DNA of 64,000 nucleotides, from the NCBI RefSeq assembly GCF_003337315.1, contig NZ_QPJV01000002.1, forward strand, positions 1 to 64,000. The letters are read 5' to 3'. Source of the stretch: Vagococcus fluvialis. GTDB taxonomy: Bacteria; Bacillota; Bacilli; Lactobacillales; Vagococcaceae. Numbering within the stretch: position 1 is the stretch's first letter; the number at the start of each line of letters is the position of its first letter. A program made the translations under genes and the position numbers. The notes beneath the pieces were generated by a model. That model made no database searches. It was given only the letters and a program-made list of their open reading frames with translations, and was not told where the DNA came from. This document shows positions 26,686-34,295 of this stretch, one piece after another.

Positions 26686-27702
26686 ATGACTACAAACCTT
26701 ACTTTGGATTTTATTAAGGGATTACCAAAAGCTGAGTTACATTTACATTTAGAAGGAACTTTAGAACCAGATTTAAAATTAAAATTAGCGCAAAAAAACA
26801 AGGTAGATATTGGTCAAACAACAATCGAGGAAGTACAAGCTTCTTACCAATTTGATTCGCTACCATCATTTTTAAATATTTACTACCCAGCTATGAATGT
26901 TTTACAGGATGAAGAAGATTTTTACGAACTTGCTATGGCTTATTTGAAAAATGCAAAAGAGCAAGGCATTAAAAGAGCCGAATTATTCTTTGACCCACAA
27001 GCTCATACAACAAGAGGAGTTTCTTTTGAAACAGTGATTAATGGTTATTACCGTGCTATTGAAGAAAGTGATACATTAGGAATTAGTGCTGATTTAATTA
27101 TGTGTTTCTTACGTGATATGAGTGCTGAATCTGCTGAGGAGACACTACAACAAGCTTTACCTTACAAAGATAAATTTATTGCAGTTGGTCTAGATTCAGA
27201 TGAAAAAGGGAACCCACCAAGTAAATTTGCAAAAGTCTTTGCTGAAGCTCGTGAAGCAGGACTGAAATTAACAATGCACTGTGATATTGACCAAGAAAAT
27301 TCAATTGAACACATAAGACAAGTGATTGAAGATATTAAAGTTGACCGTATCGACCACGGAACAAATATTGTAGAAGATCAAAAATTAGTTGATTACGTGA
27401 ATGAACATAATATTGGTTTAACAAGTTGTCCGGTGTCAAATGGTTTTGTTGTAGATGATATGAAAGGGAAAGAAATCATCGAGTTATTGGAGCAAGGAGT
27501 AAAAGTAACTGTTAACTCTGATGATCCAGCATATTTCCAAAGCTACATTTCTGATGATTTATTTGCTTTAGCAACTAAATATGACATGACGAAAGAACAA
27601 ATTGTACAATTAGCTAAAAATTCATTTGAAATTTCATGGATTTCTGAAGAAGAAAAAAATAACTACTTAACAATGATTGACGAGTATGTAGCTAATAATT
27701 AG
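26686..27702 (+). CDS. add: Adenosine deaminase
   Basis: 338 aa, the normal length. Zinc and substrate motifs: ELHLHLEGT (residues 16-24, HxH), MHCDID with the metal His near 197, DHGTN with the catalytic His/Asp region near 224, and VTVNSDDPAYF near 275-285. It converts adenosine or deoxyadenosine to inosine, feeding purine salvage. RBS AAAGGGG. Three PurBox-like repeats upstream suggest PurR control. Single gene with its own terminator. Confidence 0.93.
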   Translation: MTTNLTLDFIKGLPKAELHLHLEGTLEPDLKLKLAQKNKVDIGQTTIEEVQASYQFDSLPSFLNIYYPAMNVLQDEEDFYELAMAYLKNAKEQGIKRAELFFDPQAHTTRGVSFETVINGYYRAIEESDTLGISADLIMCFLRDMSAESAEETLQQALPYKDKFIAVGLDSDEKGNPPSKFAKVFAEAREAGLKLTMHCDIDQENSIEHIRQVIEDIKVDRIDHGTNIVEDQKLVDYVNEHNIGLTSCPVSNGFVVDDMKGKEIIELLEQGVKVTVNSDDPAYFQSYISDDLFALATKYDMTKEQIVQLAKNSFEISWISEEEKNNYLTMIDEYVANN

Positions 27703-27756
27703 AAAAAAATTTATGACAGAAGTTACTTCTGTTACACTGTATATTTGAAAAATATG

Positions 27757-27790
27757 GAGCTGTGACTTATTTTGTCACAGCTCTTTTTTT
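27757..27790 (+). terminator. Terminator after add
   Basis: GAGCTGTGAC / GTCACAGCTC with a 7-base loop region, followed by seven T. Confidence 0.9.
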
Positions 27791-27799
27791 ACAACAAAA

Positions 27800-27982
27800 A
27801 AGACTAGTCCTCTGACTAGCCTTAAAAAGGAGTTGTTTTATCTACTTTGGAGGAGTAAATAAAATGAAAAAGTTTGTTAGGGTTGTTTTGTTGGTATATG
27901 TATATAGTAGAGGATAAATATGATGAAACTGTGATGAAATTAGATAGAATTAAGAACTTTTTTATAAGGAATTGTTAAGACA
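27800..27982 (+). repeat. Composite repeat, copy 2
   Basis: Hairpin AAGACTAGTC / GACTAGCCTT (27800-27823), the invariant block with the micro-ORF, then heptamers TTAAGAA, TTTATAA and TTGTTAA at 27950, 27961 and 27972, 11 bp apart. The distance from micro-ORF start to first heptamer is 86 bp, the same as copy 1. AAGACA at the end may be the -35 of a promoter reading into the immunity gene. The stretch from 27703 to 28082 holds no other gene. Confidence 0.75.
27864..27917 (+). CDS. 17-aa micro-ORF in repeat copy 2
   Basis: MKKFVRVVLLVYVYSRG, with GGAGGAG 9 nt upstream. Compared with copy 1, codon 12 differs silently (TAC/TAT), codon 13 is I to V, codon 15 N to S, and the last residues differ. 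Confidence 0.45.
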   Translation: MKKFVRVVLLVYVYSRG

Positions 27983-28082
27983 TAGAAAAATAATCATCTA
28001 AAAGAGTAAAATAAATCTGTTGTTTTTAAAGGAGAAGGAGTAAAATAGCATATAAAAATATAATGATGGAAGATGATTAGTT

Positions 28083-28379
28083 ATGAAACATAAAAAGAGT
28101 TCAGAAGAAGCTTTACTTGAAGAAATTAACAAGCTATTACTTCAAGAAGTAACACCTAATGAAAGAGAATTATTACTTACAACTAAATTAGGAATAGAGA
28201 AAAAAGAATACTTTCCAAAGCTAGTTTCTAATTTGCGTAGTGCTTTAACACCTTTAGCTATTAAACAAGAGCTTTCAAATGAGATGTCCGAATTTTATAT
28301 GTTTCTCACGAAAGAGCAGTATATGGATAAAAAGCTTGAAGCAATAAGTGCAACCTGGGGTAATCTTTTTATTAAATAG
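28083..28379 (+). CDS. Bacteriocin immunity protein, enterocin A/pediocin immunity family (probable)
   Basis: 98 aa, all-helical, cytosolic and charged, with the pattern EALLEEINKLLLQ, ERELLLTTKLGIEKKEYFPKLVSNLRSAL, then ...FYMFLTKEQY. This matches the four-helix immunity proteins (EntA_Immun type) that protect against class IIa bacteriocins by acting on the mannose PTS receptor complex. No bacteriocin precursor gene is visible beside it, so it may be an orphan immunity gene. It lies downstream of repeat copy 2. The start at 28083 lacks a strong Shine-Dalgarno (GATGATTAGTT), although GGAGAAGGAG lies about 50 nt upstream. Family assignment by sequence style only. Confidence 0.65.
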   Translation: MKHKKSSEEALLEEINKLLLQEVTPNERELLLTTKLGIEKKEYFPKLVSNLRSALTPLAIKQELSNEMSEFYMFLTKEQYMDKKLEAISATWGNLFIK

Positions 28380-28388
28380 AATAAAAAA

Positions 28389-28596
28389 AGAGGTTAGTCA
28401 AAAGACTAGCCTCTTAAAAAGGAGTTGTTTTATCTACTTTGGAGGAGTAAATAAAATGAAAAAGTTTGTTAGGGTTGTTTGTTGGTATACATATATAATA
28501 ACCACTAATTATGCCTAAATTATGTTTAAATTGTTTTAAATTAAGAATTTTTTGATAAAGAATTGTTAAGACAGTTTTTTTAAAACGCGCTATAAT
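28389..28596 (+). repeat. Composite repeat, copy 3, with promoter
   Basis: Hairpin AGAGGTTAGTC / GACTAGCCTCT (28389-28414), invariant block with micro-ORF (one T lost), then heptamers TTAAGAA, TTGATAA and TTGTTAA at 28541, 28552 and 28563, 11 bp apart. The last heptamer overlaps AAGACA (28568-28573), which is 17 bp from a perfect TATAAT (28591-28596), so the boxes sit where an OmpR/PhoB-type activator would bind. Confidence 0.75.
28456..28518 (+). CDS. Micro-ORF in repeat copy 3, frame changed at codon 9
   Basis: Starts MKKFVRVV like the other two copies, but a T is missing from the T4 run, so the frame changes to CWYTYIITTNYA and stops at 28518 (20 aa). Probably a degenerate copy. Confidence 0.3.
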   Translation: MKKFVRVVCWYTYIITTNYA

Positions 28597-28628
28597 TATA
28601 TAAAAGGTTCTTTTTTAGGAAGGAAGAG

Positions 28629-28865
28629 ATGCCATTGTTGAAAAATATACTTAAATTGTTACTATCTATTGTGATTACCGCTGTTGTTTTAGTGTTTGTT
28701 ACAGGTATTGTACTAGAATCAATTGTGTTATCAACATCAGTTTCTTTCATTGTTTCAATAGGCGCTTTTGTTATTGTTTTACTATCTGTTGCAGTGGCTT
28801 TAATTGTGGCATTTGGTTATTCTATTAAAGAAATACTAGTCAGTTTCCGTAGAGAAGTTAATTAA
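28629..28865 (+). CDS. Small two-span membrane protein
   Basis: 78 aa, two long hydrophobic segments (about 9-33 and 40-65) and a basic C-terminus (SFRREVN). Not recognised. RBS AGGAAGAG 2-6 nt before the ATG; a TTG nearby is an alternative start. It is driven from repeat copy 3, which contains a perfect -10, and ends at a terminator. Confidence 0.6.
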   Translation: MPLLKNILKLLLSIVITAVVLVFVTGIVLESIVLSTSVSFIVSIGAFVIVLLSVAVALIVAFGYSIKEILVSFRREVN

Positions 28866-28878
28866 TTATATCTTGAAT

Positions 28879-28912
28879 AAAAATCCGTAGAATATTTCTA
28901 CGGATTTTTTTG
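28879..28912 (+). terminator. Terminator after small membrane protein
   Basis: AAAAATCCGTAGA / TCTACGGATTTTTTT. Confidence 0.9.
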
Positions 28913-28930
28913 TTTAAAAGATAATATCGG

Positions 28931-28986
28931 TTGACAACACATAGATGTTTATCTATATTTACTAATATAAATAGATGCCCATCTAT
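28931..28986 (+). promoter_or_regulatory. ars promoter with two ArsR operators
   Basis: TTGACA (28931-28936) and TATATT (28954-28959), 17-bp spacer. ATAGATGTTTATCTAT (28941-28956) lies between them, and ATAGATGCCCATCTAT (28971-28986) follows. Both are perfect dyads with a 4-base centre apart from the centre itself. This is a classic repressor arrangement, released by arsenite. Confidence 0.85.
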
Positions 28987-29015
28987 ATGTAGCTTTGTAT
29001 CAAGGAGGTGACCTA

Positions 29016-29171
29016 GTGCCGCCCTTACAAAGATTAACAGCTCGAGTACTTGAAGTTCTTATGTCAGTTGTTGTTGCTCATCTTTTTAAAATTGACTTAC
29101 CTATAGGCTTGATAATAAATATTCTTATCGTTATATTTATCCTATATTTAATAGAAAAAAGAAAGAAGTGA
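29016..29171 (+). CDS. 51-aa membrane protein, first gene of the ars operon
   Basis: GTG start at 29016 with a perfect AAGGAGGTGA 7 nt upstream, running to TGA at 29169-29171, 4 nt before arsR. The N-terminal part is amphipathic (PPLQRLTARVLEVLMSVVVAH). One membrane span (near 28-45) is followed by the basic end EKRKK. Family unknown. The position right behind the ArsR operators and the strong ribosome site make it a likely real part of the operon, possibly assisting the Acr3 pump or coupling arsR translation. Confidence 0.65.
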   Translation: MPPLQRLTARVLEVLMSVVVAHLFKIDLPIGLIINILIVIFILYLIEKRKK

Positions 29172-29175
29172 AGAA

Positions 29176-29502
29176 ATGAATTATGAAGCTTATTCAACAA
29201 AATTAAAAATAATAACTGACCCAAAAAGAATGAAAATTATTGATCTACTGTCTTGTGGTGAAATGTGTGCTTGTGATATTTTAGAACACTTTGATTTTAC
29301 ACAACCAACTTTATCACATCACATGAAAACTTTAGAAAATGCGGGATTTGTTAATGTTAGTAAAAGAGGAAAATGGAACTATTATAGTTTGAATCAAGAG
29401 ACTCTTGCAAATTTTATGAGAGATTTTAATCAATTATTTTTTAATTCAGATAATTGTATTTGTCAGGAGGAAGCAAATAATAAGAATATAGAGGAGCGTT
29501 AG
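29176..29502 (+). CDS. arsR: ArsR family arsenic-responsive repressor
   Basis: 108 aa winged-helix repressor. CGEMCACDIL (near residues 27-36) carries the Cys-x-x-Cys-x-Cys-type arsenite site in the DNA-recognition helix region, and QPTLSHHMKTLENAGFV is the recognition helix. More Cys lie in the tail (NCICQ). It should bind the two ATAGATG dyads upstream and the palindrome before acr3, and release them when As(III) binds. Weak RBS, probably translated by coupling to the 51-aa ORF. Confidence 0.92.
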   Translation: MNYEAYSTKLKIITDPKRMKIIDLLSCGEMCACDILEHFDFTQPTLSHHMKTLENAGFVNVSKRGKWNYYSLNQETLANFMRDFNQLFFNSDNCICQEEANNKNIEER

Positions 29503-29507
29503 ATATC

Positions 29508-29867
29508 ATGAAATTAGAACTATTCGAAGAAGCTTTATGTTGCTCAACAGGTGTATGTGGACCCTCAGTAGATGAAAATTTATTACGAATCACAGGTATT
29601 TTTGAATCCTTAAAAAAAATCAATCAAGTTGAAGCTAATCGTTATAATTTATCATCAAATCCAGCTGATTTTACTAAAAATGAAGCAGTGTTAAAAGAAC
29701 TGCAAGAAAAAGGGAATGACGTTCTTCCTATTACATTAGTAAATGACACAATCGTTAAGACTGGTAGTTACCCAACAAATGAAGAAATTCAAGAGTTTAC
29801 TGGCATTGTATTTGTAACTCAAAATTCACAAAATAATTCATGTTGTGGAGGTAATGGAACATGCTAA
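29508..29867 (+). CDS. arsD: ArsD arsenite metallochaperone
   Basis: 119 aa. It starts KLELFEEALCCSTGVCG: the Cys12-Cys13-Cys18 set binds As(III) and hands it to ArsA. A second vicinal pair and a final Cys are at the end (NNSCCGGNGTC). It may also act as a weak secondary repressor, as in the R773 operon. RBS GGAGCG. The 3' end overlaps the start of arsA by 7 bp. Confidence 0.92.
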   Translation: MKLELFEEALCCSTGVCGPSVDENLLRITGIFESLKKINQVEANRYNLSSNPADFTKNEAVLKELQEKGNDVLPITLVNDTIVKTGSYPTNEEIQEFTGIVFVTQNSQNNSCCGGNGTC

Positions 29868-31581
29868 AAGATGTTGAATTATTTAATCCTTTGGAGATTG
29901 ATTTAACTAAATACATGTTCTTTACTGGTAAAGGTGGAGTTGGTAAAACAACAACAGCTTGTGCTACTGCTGTAAAATTGGCTAATGAAGATAAAAAAGT
30001 TCTTTTAGTTAGTACAGACCCAGCATCAAACTTGCAAGATGTTTTTGAAACAGAATTATCTAATAAGTATAAACCGATAGAAGGAATTTCGAATCTTTCT
30101 GTTGCTAATTTTGACCCGGTAACAGCTGCAGATGAGTATATGGAATTTGTCGTTGGTCCTTATCGGGGTGTGTTATCTGATTCGGCTGTCGCTAATATGG
30201 AGGAGCAATTGTCAGGTTCTTGTACGGTTGAAATTGCAGCATTTAATGAATTTGCAAACCTTTTGACGGATAAAAAAGTTAATACCGAATTTGACTATGT
30301 GCTATTTGACACAGCGCCAACGGGACATACATTGCGTATGTTGCAATTACCAGCTGCTTGGGATAATTATTTAGACGAAAATACAACTGGAACATCTTGT
30401 TTAGGGCAGTTATCAGGTTTAGGTGACCAACAAGAAACTTATAAACAAGCTGTGGAAACATTAAGTGATGGTACAAAAACAACTTTAATATTAGTATCTC
30501 GTCCTCAAAGTGCGTCATTTATTGAAGCAAGTAGAGCGTCCCTTGAATTACAGGAATTAGACATTAACAATCAAATATTAGTTATTAACGGTGTTTTAAC
30601 AAGTTATGATGATGAGGTATCAACTATTATTTATAATCAACAACATAAAGATATTAGGGAAAGACCTGAACATCTAAAACAATTTAAAACCTATCAAATT
30701 CCGTTAAGAACTTATAATGTAACAGGTTTAGATAGATTAAGTAGTTTACTTGATAAGGAACAACCTAAAGAGGTATCAAATGTGGTTATTAAAGAAGATT
30801 ATCCTGAAATAACTAATTTAATTGATGAACTTGATAATAAAAACATAAAAATTGTTTTTACTATGGGAAAAGGTGGCGTTGGTAAAACAAGTATTGCTAT
30901 TGAAATTGCTAATGAATTATCTCAACGAGGAAAAAAAGTTCGTCTAGCAACAACTGATCCCGCTGACCATCTACATTTATTTGCTCATAATGATAATATT
31001 TCAATCAGTCATATAGATGAAGATAAAGAATTAGAAGTTTATACCAATGAAGTACTTGAAAAGGCACGTCAAAATCTAAGTGAAGATGAAGTAGCTTATG
31101 TGGAAGAAGATTTGAAATCACCTTGTACACAAGAAATCGCAGTCTTTAGACGTTTCGCTGAAATAGTTGATTATGCTGAACAAGATATGTTGTTGTAATT
31201 GATACAGCACCAACAGGACACACACTTTTATTGTTAGAGTCATCACAAAACTATGCAAAAGAAGTTAAAAAAACATCAGGAGAAGTACCCAAATCCATTA
31301 CAAAGTTACTTCCTAGGCTACAAAATCATGATGAAACAGAGGTTATTATGGTGACACTACCTGAAACGACTCCTGTCTATGAATCTATGAGATTGGATAA
31401 AGATTTAGACCGTGCAAAAATTGCTCATAACTGGTGGATTGTTAATCAAAGTATGTTTGCGACACATACAACTAATGAACTCTTAAAAAGAAGAGCGATG
31501 AATGAAGTTGAGTGGATTGATAAAGTATCAGAATTATCAAATGGTAAATTCATTGTAAAACAATGGGAAGCTGAAAAATAA
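29861..31581 (+). pseudogene. arsA: ArsA arsenite-transporting ATPase, frameshifted in the second half
   Basis: The first half (A1) is intact with GKGGVGKTT (residues 24-32), DTAPTGHTLRML and a Cys in LSGSCTVEIAAF. The linker and second P-loop MGKGGVGKTSIA (A2) follow. The frame then breaks near 31188 inside YAEQDM, just before the A2 switch motif, which is in the -1 frame (VVIDTAPTGHTLLLL), and runs to 31581. One base is missing. As written, the first product is 445 aa and lacks the A2 Walker B and the C-terminal half, so pump energisation should fail. Acr3 can work without ArsA. There is no slippery heptamer at the site, so programmed frameshifting is unlikely. Confidence 0.85.
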
Positions 31582-31586
31582 TTTTT

Positions 31587-31624
31587 TTGTCCTACACATA
31601 GACGCGTATCTATGTGTAGGACAA
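31587..31624. promoter_or_regulatory. Internal palindrome with third ArsR-like site
   Basis: A near-perfect palindrome with arms TTGTCCTACACATAGA and TCTATGTGTAGGACAA around CGCGTA. Its core ATAGACGCGTATCTAT (31598-31613) matches 14 of 16 bases of the ArsR dyad seen at the operon promoter. TATAAT lies at 31625-31630, but no -35 is at the right distance. It can be an operator or an mRNA hairpin between arsA and acr3. Confidence 0.6.
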
Positions 31625-31646
31625 TATAATTTGGAGGAATTACAAA

Positions 31647-32705
31647 ATGAGTAGTGTATCAAAAAAAATGTCAATATTAGATAGGTATTTAACCCTATGG
31701 ATTTTCTTAGCAATGGCTGTAGGAGTTGGAATAGGTTACTTGTTCCCAGGTGTTCCAAAAGCAATGGACAACATGTCTTATGGAACAACTAATATTCCTT
31801 TAGCAATCGGACTAATCTTAATGATGTATCCACCTTTAGCTAAAGTAAAATACAAAGAAATCGGTCGAGTATTTAAAGATTGGAAAGTGCTATTATTATC
31901 TCTATTTCAAAATTGGGTTATCGGACCTGTTTTAATGTTTGTTCTAGCAGTTGTATTCCTAAAAGATTACCCTGAATATATGGCTGGTCTCATTATGATT
32001 GGTTTAGCTCGTTGTATTGCTATGGTTATTGTATGGAGTGAATTAGCTCAGGGAGACAACGAGTACACAGCAGGACTCGTTGCTTTTAACTCGATTTTCC
32101 AAATCTTTTTCTATCCAATCTTTGCTTATATCTTCTTAACTGTATTACCTAAAGCAATTGGTTTAGAAGCACACACCCTAAATATTACAATGGGGGAAAT
32201 TGCTAAAAGTGTTTTCTTTTATCTAGGCATTCCTTTTATAGCAGGATTTTTATCACATGTTATTCTGACTAAAGTTATGGGTGAGGAATGGTATGAAAAA
32301 GTATTTATTCCTAAAATTAGTCCTATTACATTAATAGCTTTATTATTTACTATCGTAACAATGTTTTCTGTTAAAGGAGATAAAATTATTGAATTACCAA
32401 TGGATGCTGTTAGAATAGCAGTACCATTATTAATCTATTTTGTCTTAATGTTCTTTGTGTCATTTTTCTTATCTAAGAAAATGGGTACCAGTTATCCTGT
32501 TGCAACCTCACTTTCATTTACTGCAGCTAGTAACAACTTTGAATTAGCCATTGCAGTTGCAGTAGGAGTATTTGGAATCAATTCAGGCGAAGCATTTGCA
32601 GCCGTTATTGGTCCATTAGTTGAGGTTCCAGTATTAATTGCATTAGTAAATTTAGCATTAAAATGGAAAAATAAATATTTTACTCAAAAGGAGTTATTAC
32701 CATAA
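31647..32705 (+). CDS. acr3: Arsenite efflux permease Acr3
   Basis: 352 aa, ten membrane segments, BART superfamily. Contains [35 protein letters not shown] with the conserved Cys of Acr3 and [21 protein letters not shown] near residue 290. It exports As(OH)3 by proton exchange and can act with or without ArsA. RBS TGGAGG. The stop overlaps the ArsC start by one base (TAATG). Confidence 0.93.
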   Translation: MSSVSKKMSILDRYLTLWIFLAMAVGVGIGYLFPGVPKAMDNMSYGTTNIPLAIGLILMMYPPLAKVKYKEIGRVFKDWKVLLLSLFQNWVIGPVLMFVLAVVFLKDYPEYMAGLIMIGLARCIAMVIVWSELAQGDNEYTAGLVAFNSIFQIFFYPIFAYIFLTVLPKAIGLEAHTLNITMGEIAKSVFFYLGIPFIAGFLSHVILTKVMGEEWYEKVFIPKISPITLIALLFTIVTMFSVKGDKIIELPMDAVRIAVPLLIYFVLMFFVSFFLSKKMGTSYPVATSLSFTAASNNFELAIAVAVGVFGINSGEAFAAVIGPLVEVPVLIALVNLALKWKNKYFTQKELLP

Positions 32706-33106
32706 TGAAAAAAATTTATTTTCTGTGTACTGGAAATTCGTGTCGTAGTCAAATTGCAGATGGTTTAGCAAAGTCAATCTTAAATTCTAATGAGTGGGAA
32801 GTTAGAAGTGCCGGTATTGAAGCACATGGTATTAATCCACGGGCAGTAAAGATAATGAATGAGATAAATATTGATATTAGCCAAAATAAATCTGAAATTA
32901 TTGATATAGACTATCTTAACTCTTCTGATTTAGTCATTACTTTGTGTGGAGATGCCCTAGATAATTGCCCTGTAATTCCTAAGAATGTAGAACATCAACA
33001 TTGGGGATTAGAGGACCCAGCTAAAGCAACCGGTACAGAGGGAGAAATTATGGCTATGTTTAGAGAAACAAGGGAAGAAATAGAAAGAAGAATTAAATTG
33101 ATATAA
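32705..33106 (+). CDS. arsC: Arsenate reductase, thioredoxin-coupled
   Basis: 133 aa, low-molecular-weight phosphatase fold. P-loop CTGNSCRSQ (Cys8, Arg14), and the resolving pair [11 protein letters not shown] in the position of Cys82/Cys89 of the Staphylococcus enzyme. DPAKATG follows. It reduces As(V) to As(III) for export by Acr3. Last gene of the operon, with a terminator behind it. Confidence 0.92.
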   Translation: MKKIYFLCTGNSCRSQIADGLAKSILNSNEWEVRSAGIEAHGINPRAVKIMNEINIDISQNKSEIIDIDYLNSSDLVITLCGDALDNCPVIPKNVEHQHWGLEDPAKATGTEGEIMAMFRETREEIERRIKLI

Positions 33107-33178
33107 AAAAATATCCACTAATGTAATTCCTCGTAAAAGCTTGTTTTTAGAGAGAACTATATAAGTGGATATTTTTTA
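33106..33178. terminator. Bidirectional terminator
   Basis: AAAAAATATCCACT / AGTGGATATTTTTT, a 14-bp perfect stem with a loop of about 45 nt, between convergent arsC and the zinc-ribbon gene. Confidence 0.75.
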
Positions 33179-33457
33179 ATTTGTTTCTTTCCATCTTTTT
33201 AAATTTGCAACGAATTTTTTTGTGTACATTTTCTTTAAAAAGAATTTTTGCATTTTATTCATATCTGACTCTATAAATCCTTTATATGATTTTTCATAAA
33301 AGTCTTCAAAGTTAATATCAGGGTCAGTCCAAGCGCCGTTTTGATAACATAAATGGCAAAATTCAGTTGAAGCTGTGCCGTCTGTTTCAGTTCCAAAATC
33401 TTCTTTTAACTTCATTGGTTTTCCACATGATCCACAATAAATAATTTTTTCGTTCAC
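33176..33457 (-). CDS. Putative zinc-ribbon protein
   Basis: 93 aa. CGSCGKPM and CHLC (Cys8/Cys11 and a second pair near 34-37) form a zinc ribbon. The rest is helical and basic (KMQKFFLKKMYTKKFVANLKRW). It resembles the Zn_ribbon_2 family of unknown role. GTG start at 33457 with AAGGAG 9 nt upstream. Confidence 0.75.
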   Translation of the reverse strand: MNEKIIYCGSCGKPMKLKEDFGTETDGTASTEFCHLCYQNGAWTDPDINFEDFYEKSYKGFIESDMNKMQKFFLKKMYTKKFVANLKRWKETN

Positions 33458-33603
33458 TAGGTATCACTCCTTGTTTTATTGATATTATAAATAAATTTTG
33501 CTTTATGGTCTAGTTAATAATCAGCCAACTTACTTGTCTTACTAATTGGATGATATAACTTGTCTTTATCTTTACTAGGAATCATAATTTCTTTAATGTA
33601 TGG

Positions 33604-34164
33604 TCAAACAAGTTCTTTAAATCCTAATTCTGTATAAGAGGTATCATTTAGCTCAGCATAAACTTCTTTTACAATCACATTTTGTTTTGTGCTTTCATCA
33701 AAAATAACAAGTTTTTTATTTTGATCTAGGCTGTAAATTATATCATCTTTTTCAAAAAAATAGAGATGTTCATCTTTCCCAAGATAATTAAAAGAGGTTG
33801 TATCTTCTACTCCTTTTTTTGAATAAAAAGGAAGTAACAGCGTATCTTCAATATCTTTTTTAGAATAGCCTTTAATGAAACGGTTGCTGAAAGAACTGGT
33901 TTTATAAACACTTACCTCATAAGCTCTATTTTTATAAGTACTATAAGGTTTTAACTGACGGTACTCAGAGGTGTAAGTTAAAACGCCAATGAAGATAAAA
34001 GTATTTAATAGAAGGAGTATCAAAATCATCAAGCCAGATTTTTTCTGATAGTGTGATAACCAAATACTAAATAAAATAAAACAGATAAGAGCAGAAATTA
34101 AAACAATACTTGGTAACATATAATTTAACAGTTTCTCTGAGACCGCCCAATATTGGCTAGACAT
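33604..34164 (-). CDS. Hypothetical membrane protein
   Basis: 186 aa. Two hydrophobic segments (about 16-36 and 43-63) are followed by a polar domain of about 120 aa with many Tyr and Lys and no Cys, probably extracytoplasmic. No recognised motif. RBS is weak (AAAAGAG). It stands alone between the zinc-ribbon gene and menA. Confidence 0.6.
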   Translation of the reverse strand: MSSQYWAVSEKLLNYMLPSIVLISALICFILFSIWLSHYQKKSGLMILILLLLNTFIFIGVLTYTSEYRQLKPYSTYKNRAYEVSVYKTSSFSNRFIKGYSKKDIEDTLLLPFYSKKGVEDTTSFNYLGKDEHLYFFEKDDIIYSLDQNKKLVIFDESTKQNVIVKEVYAELNDTSYTELGFKELV

Positions 34165-34234
34165 TTAATCAACTCTTTTCTTCTAATCTAGTGTTAATTG
34201 TTAATATTGTATCATATTAAATTAGATTTCGATT

Positions 34235-34273
34235 AAAAAATAGGAGCTGTGACATAAATAAGCCACAACTCCT
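34235..34273 (-). terminator. Terminator after menA
   Basis: Minus strand AGGAGTTGTGGC / GTCACAGCTCCT followed by ATTTTTT. Similar in sequence to the add terminator. Confidence 0.75.
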
Positions 34274-34295
34274 GATTTATTACTCTTACAATTTT

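Noticed and set aside
31170-31200. Programmed -1 frameshift in arsA
   Set aside because: No X XXY YYZ heptamer or downstream pseudoknot is visible; a single-base deletion is simpler.
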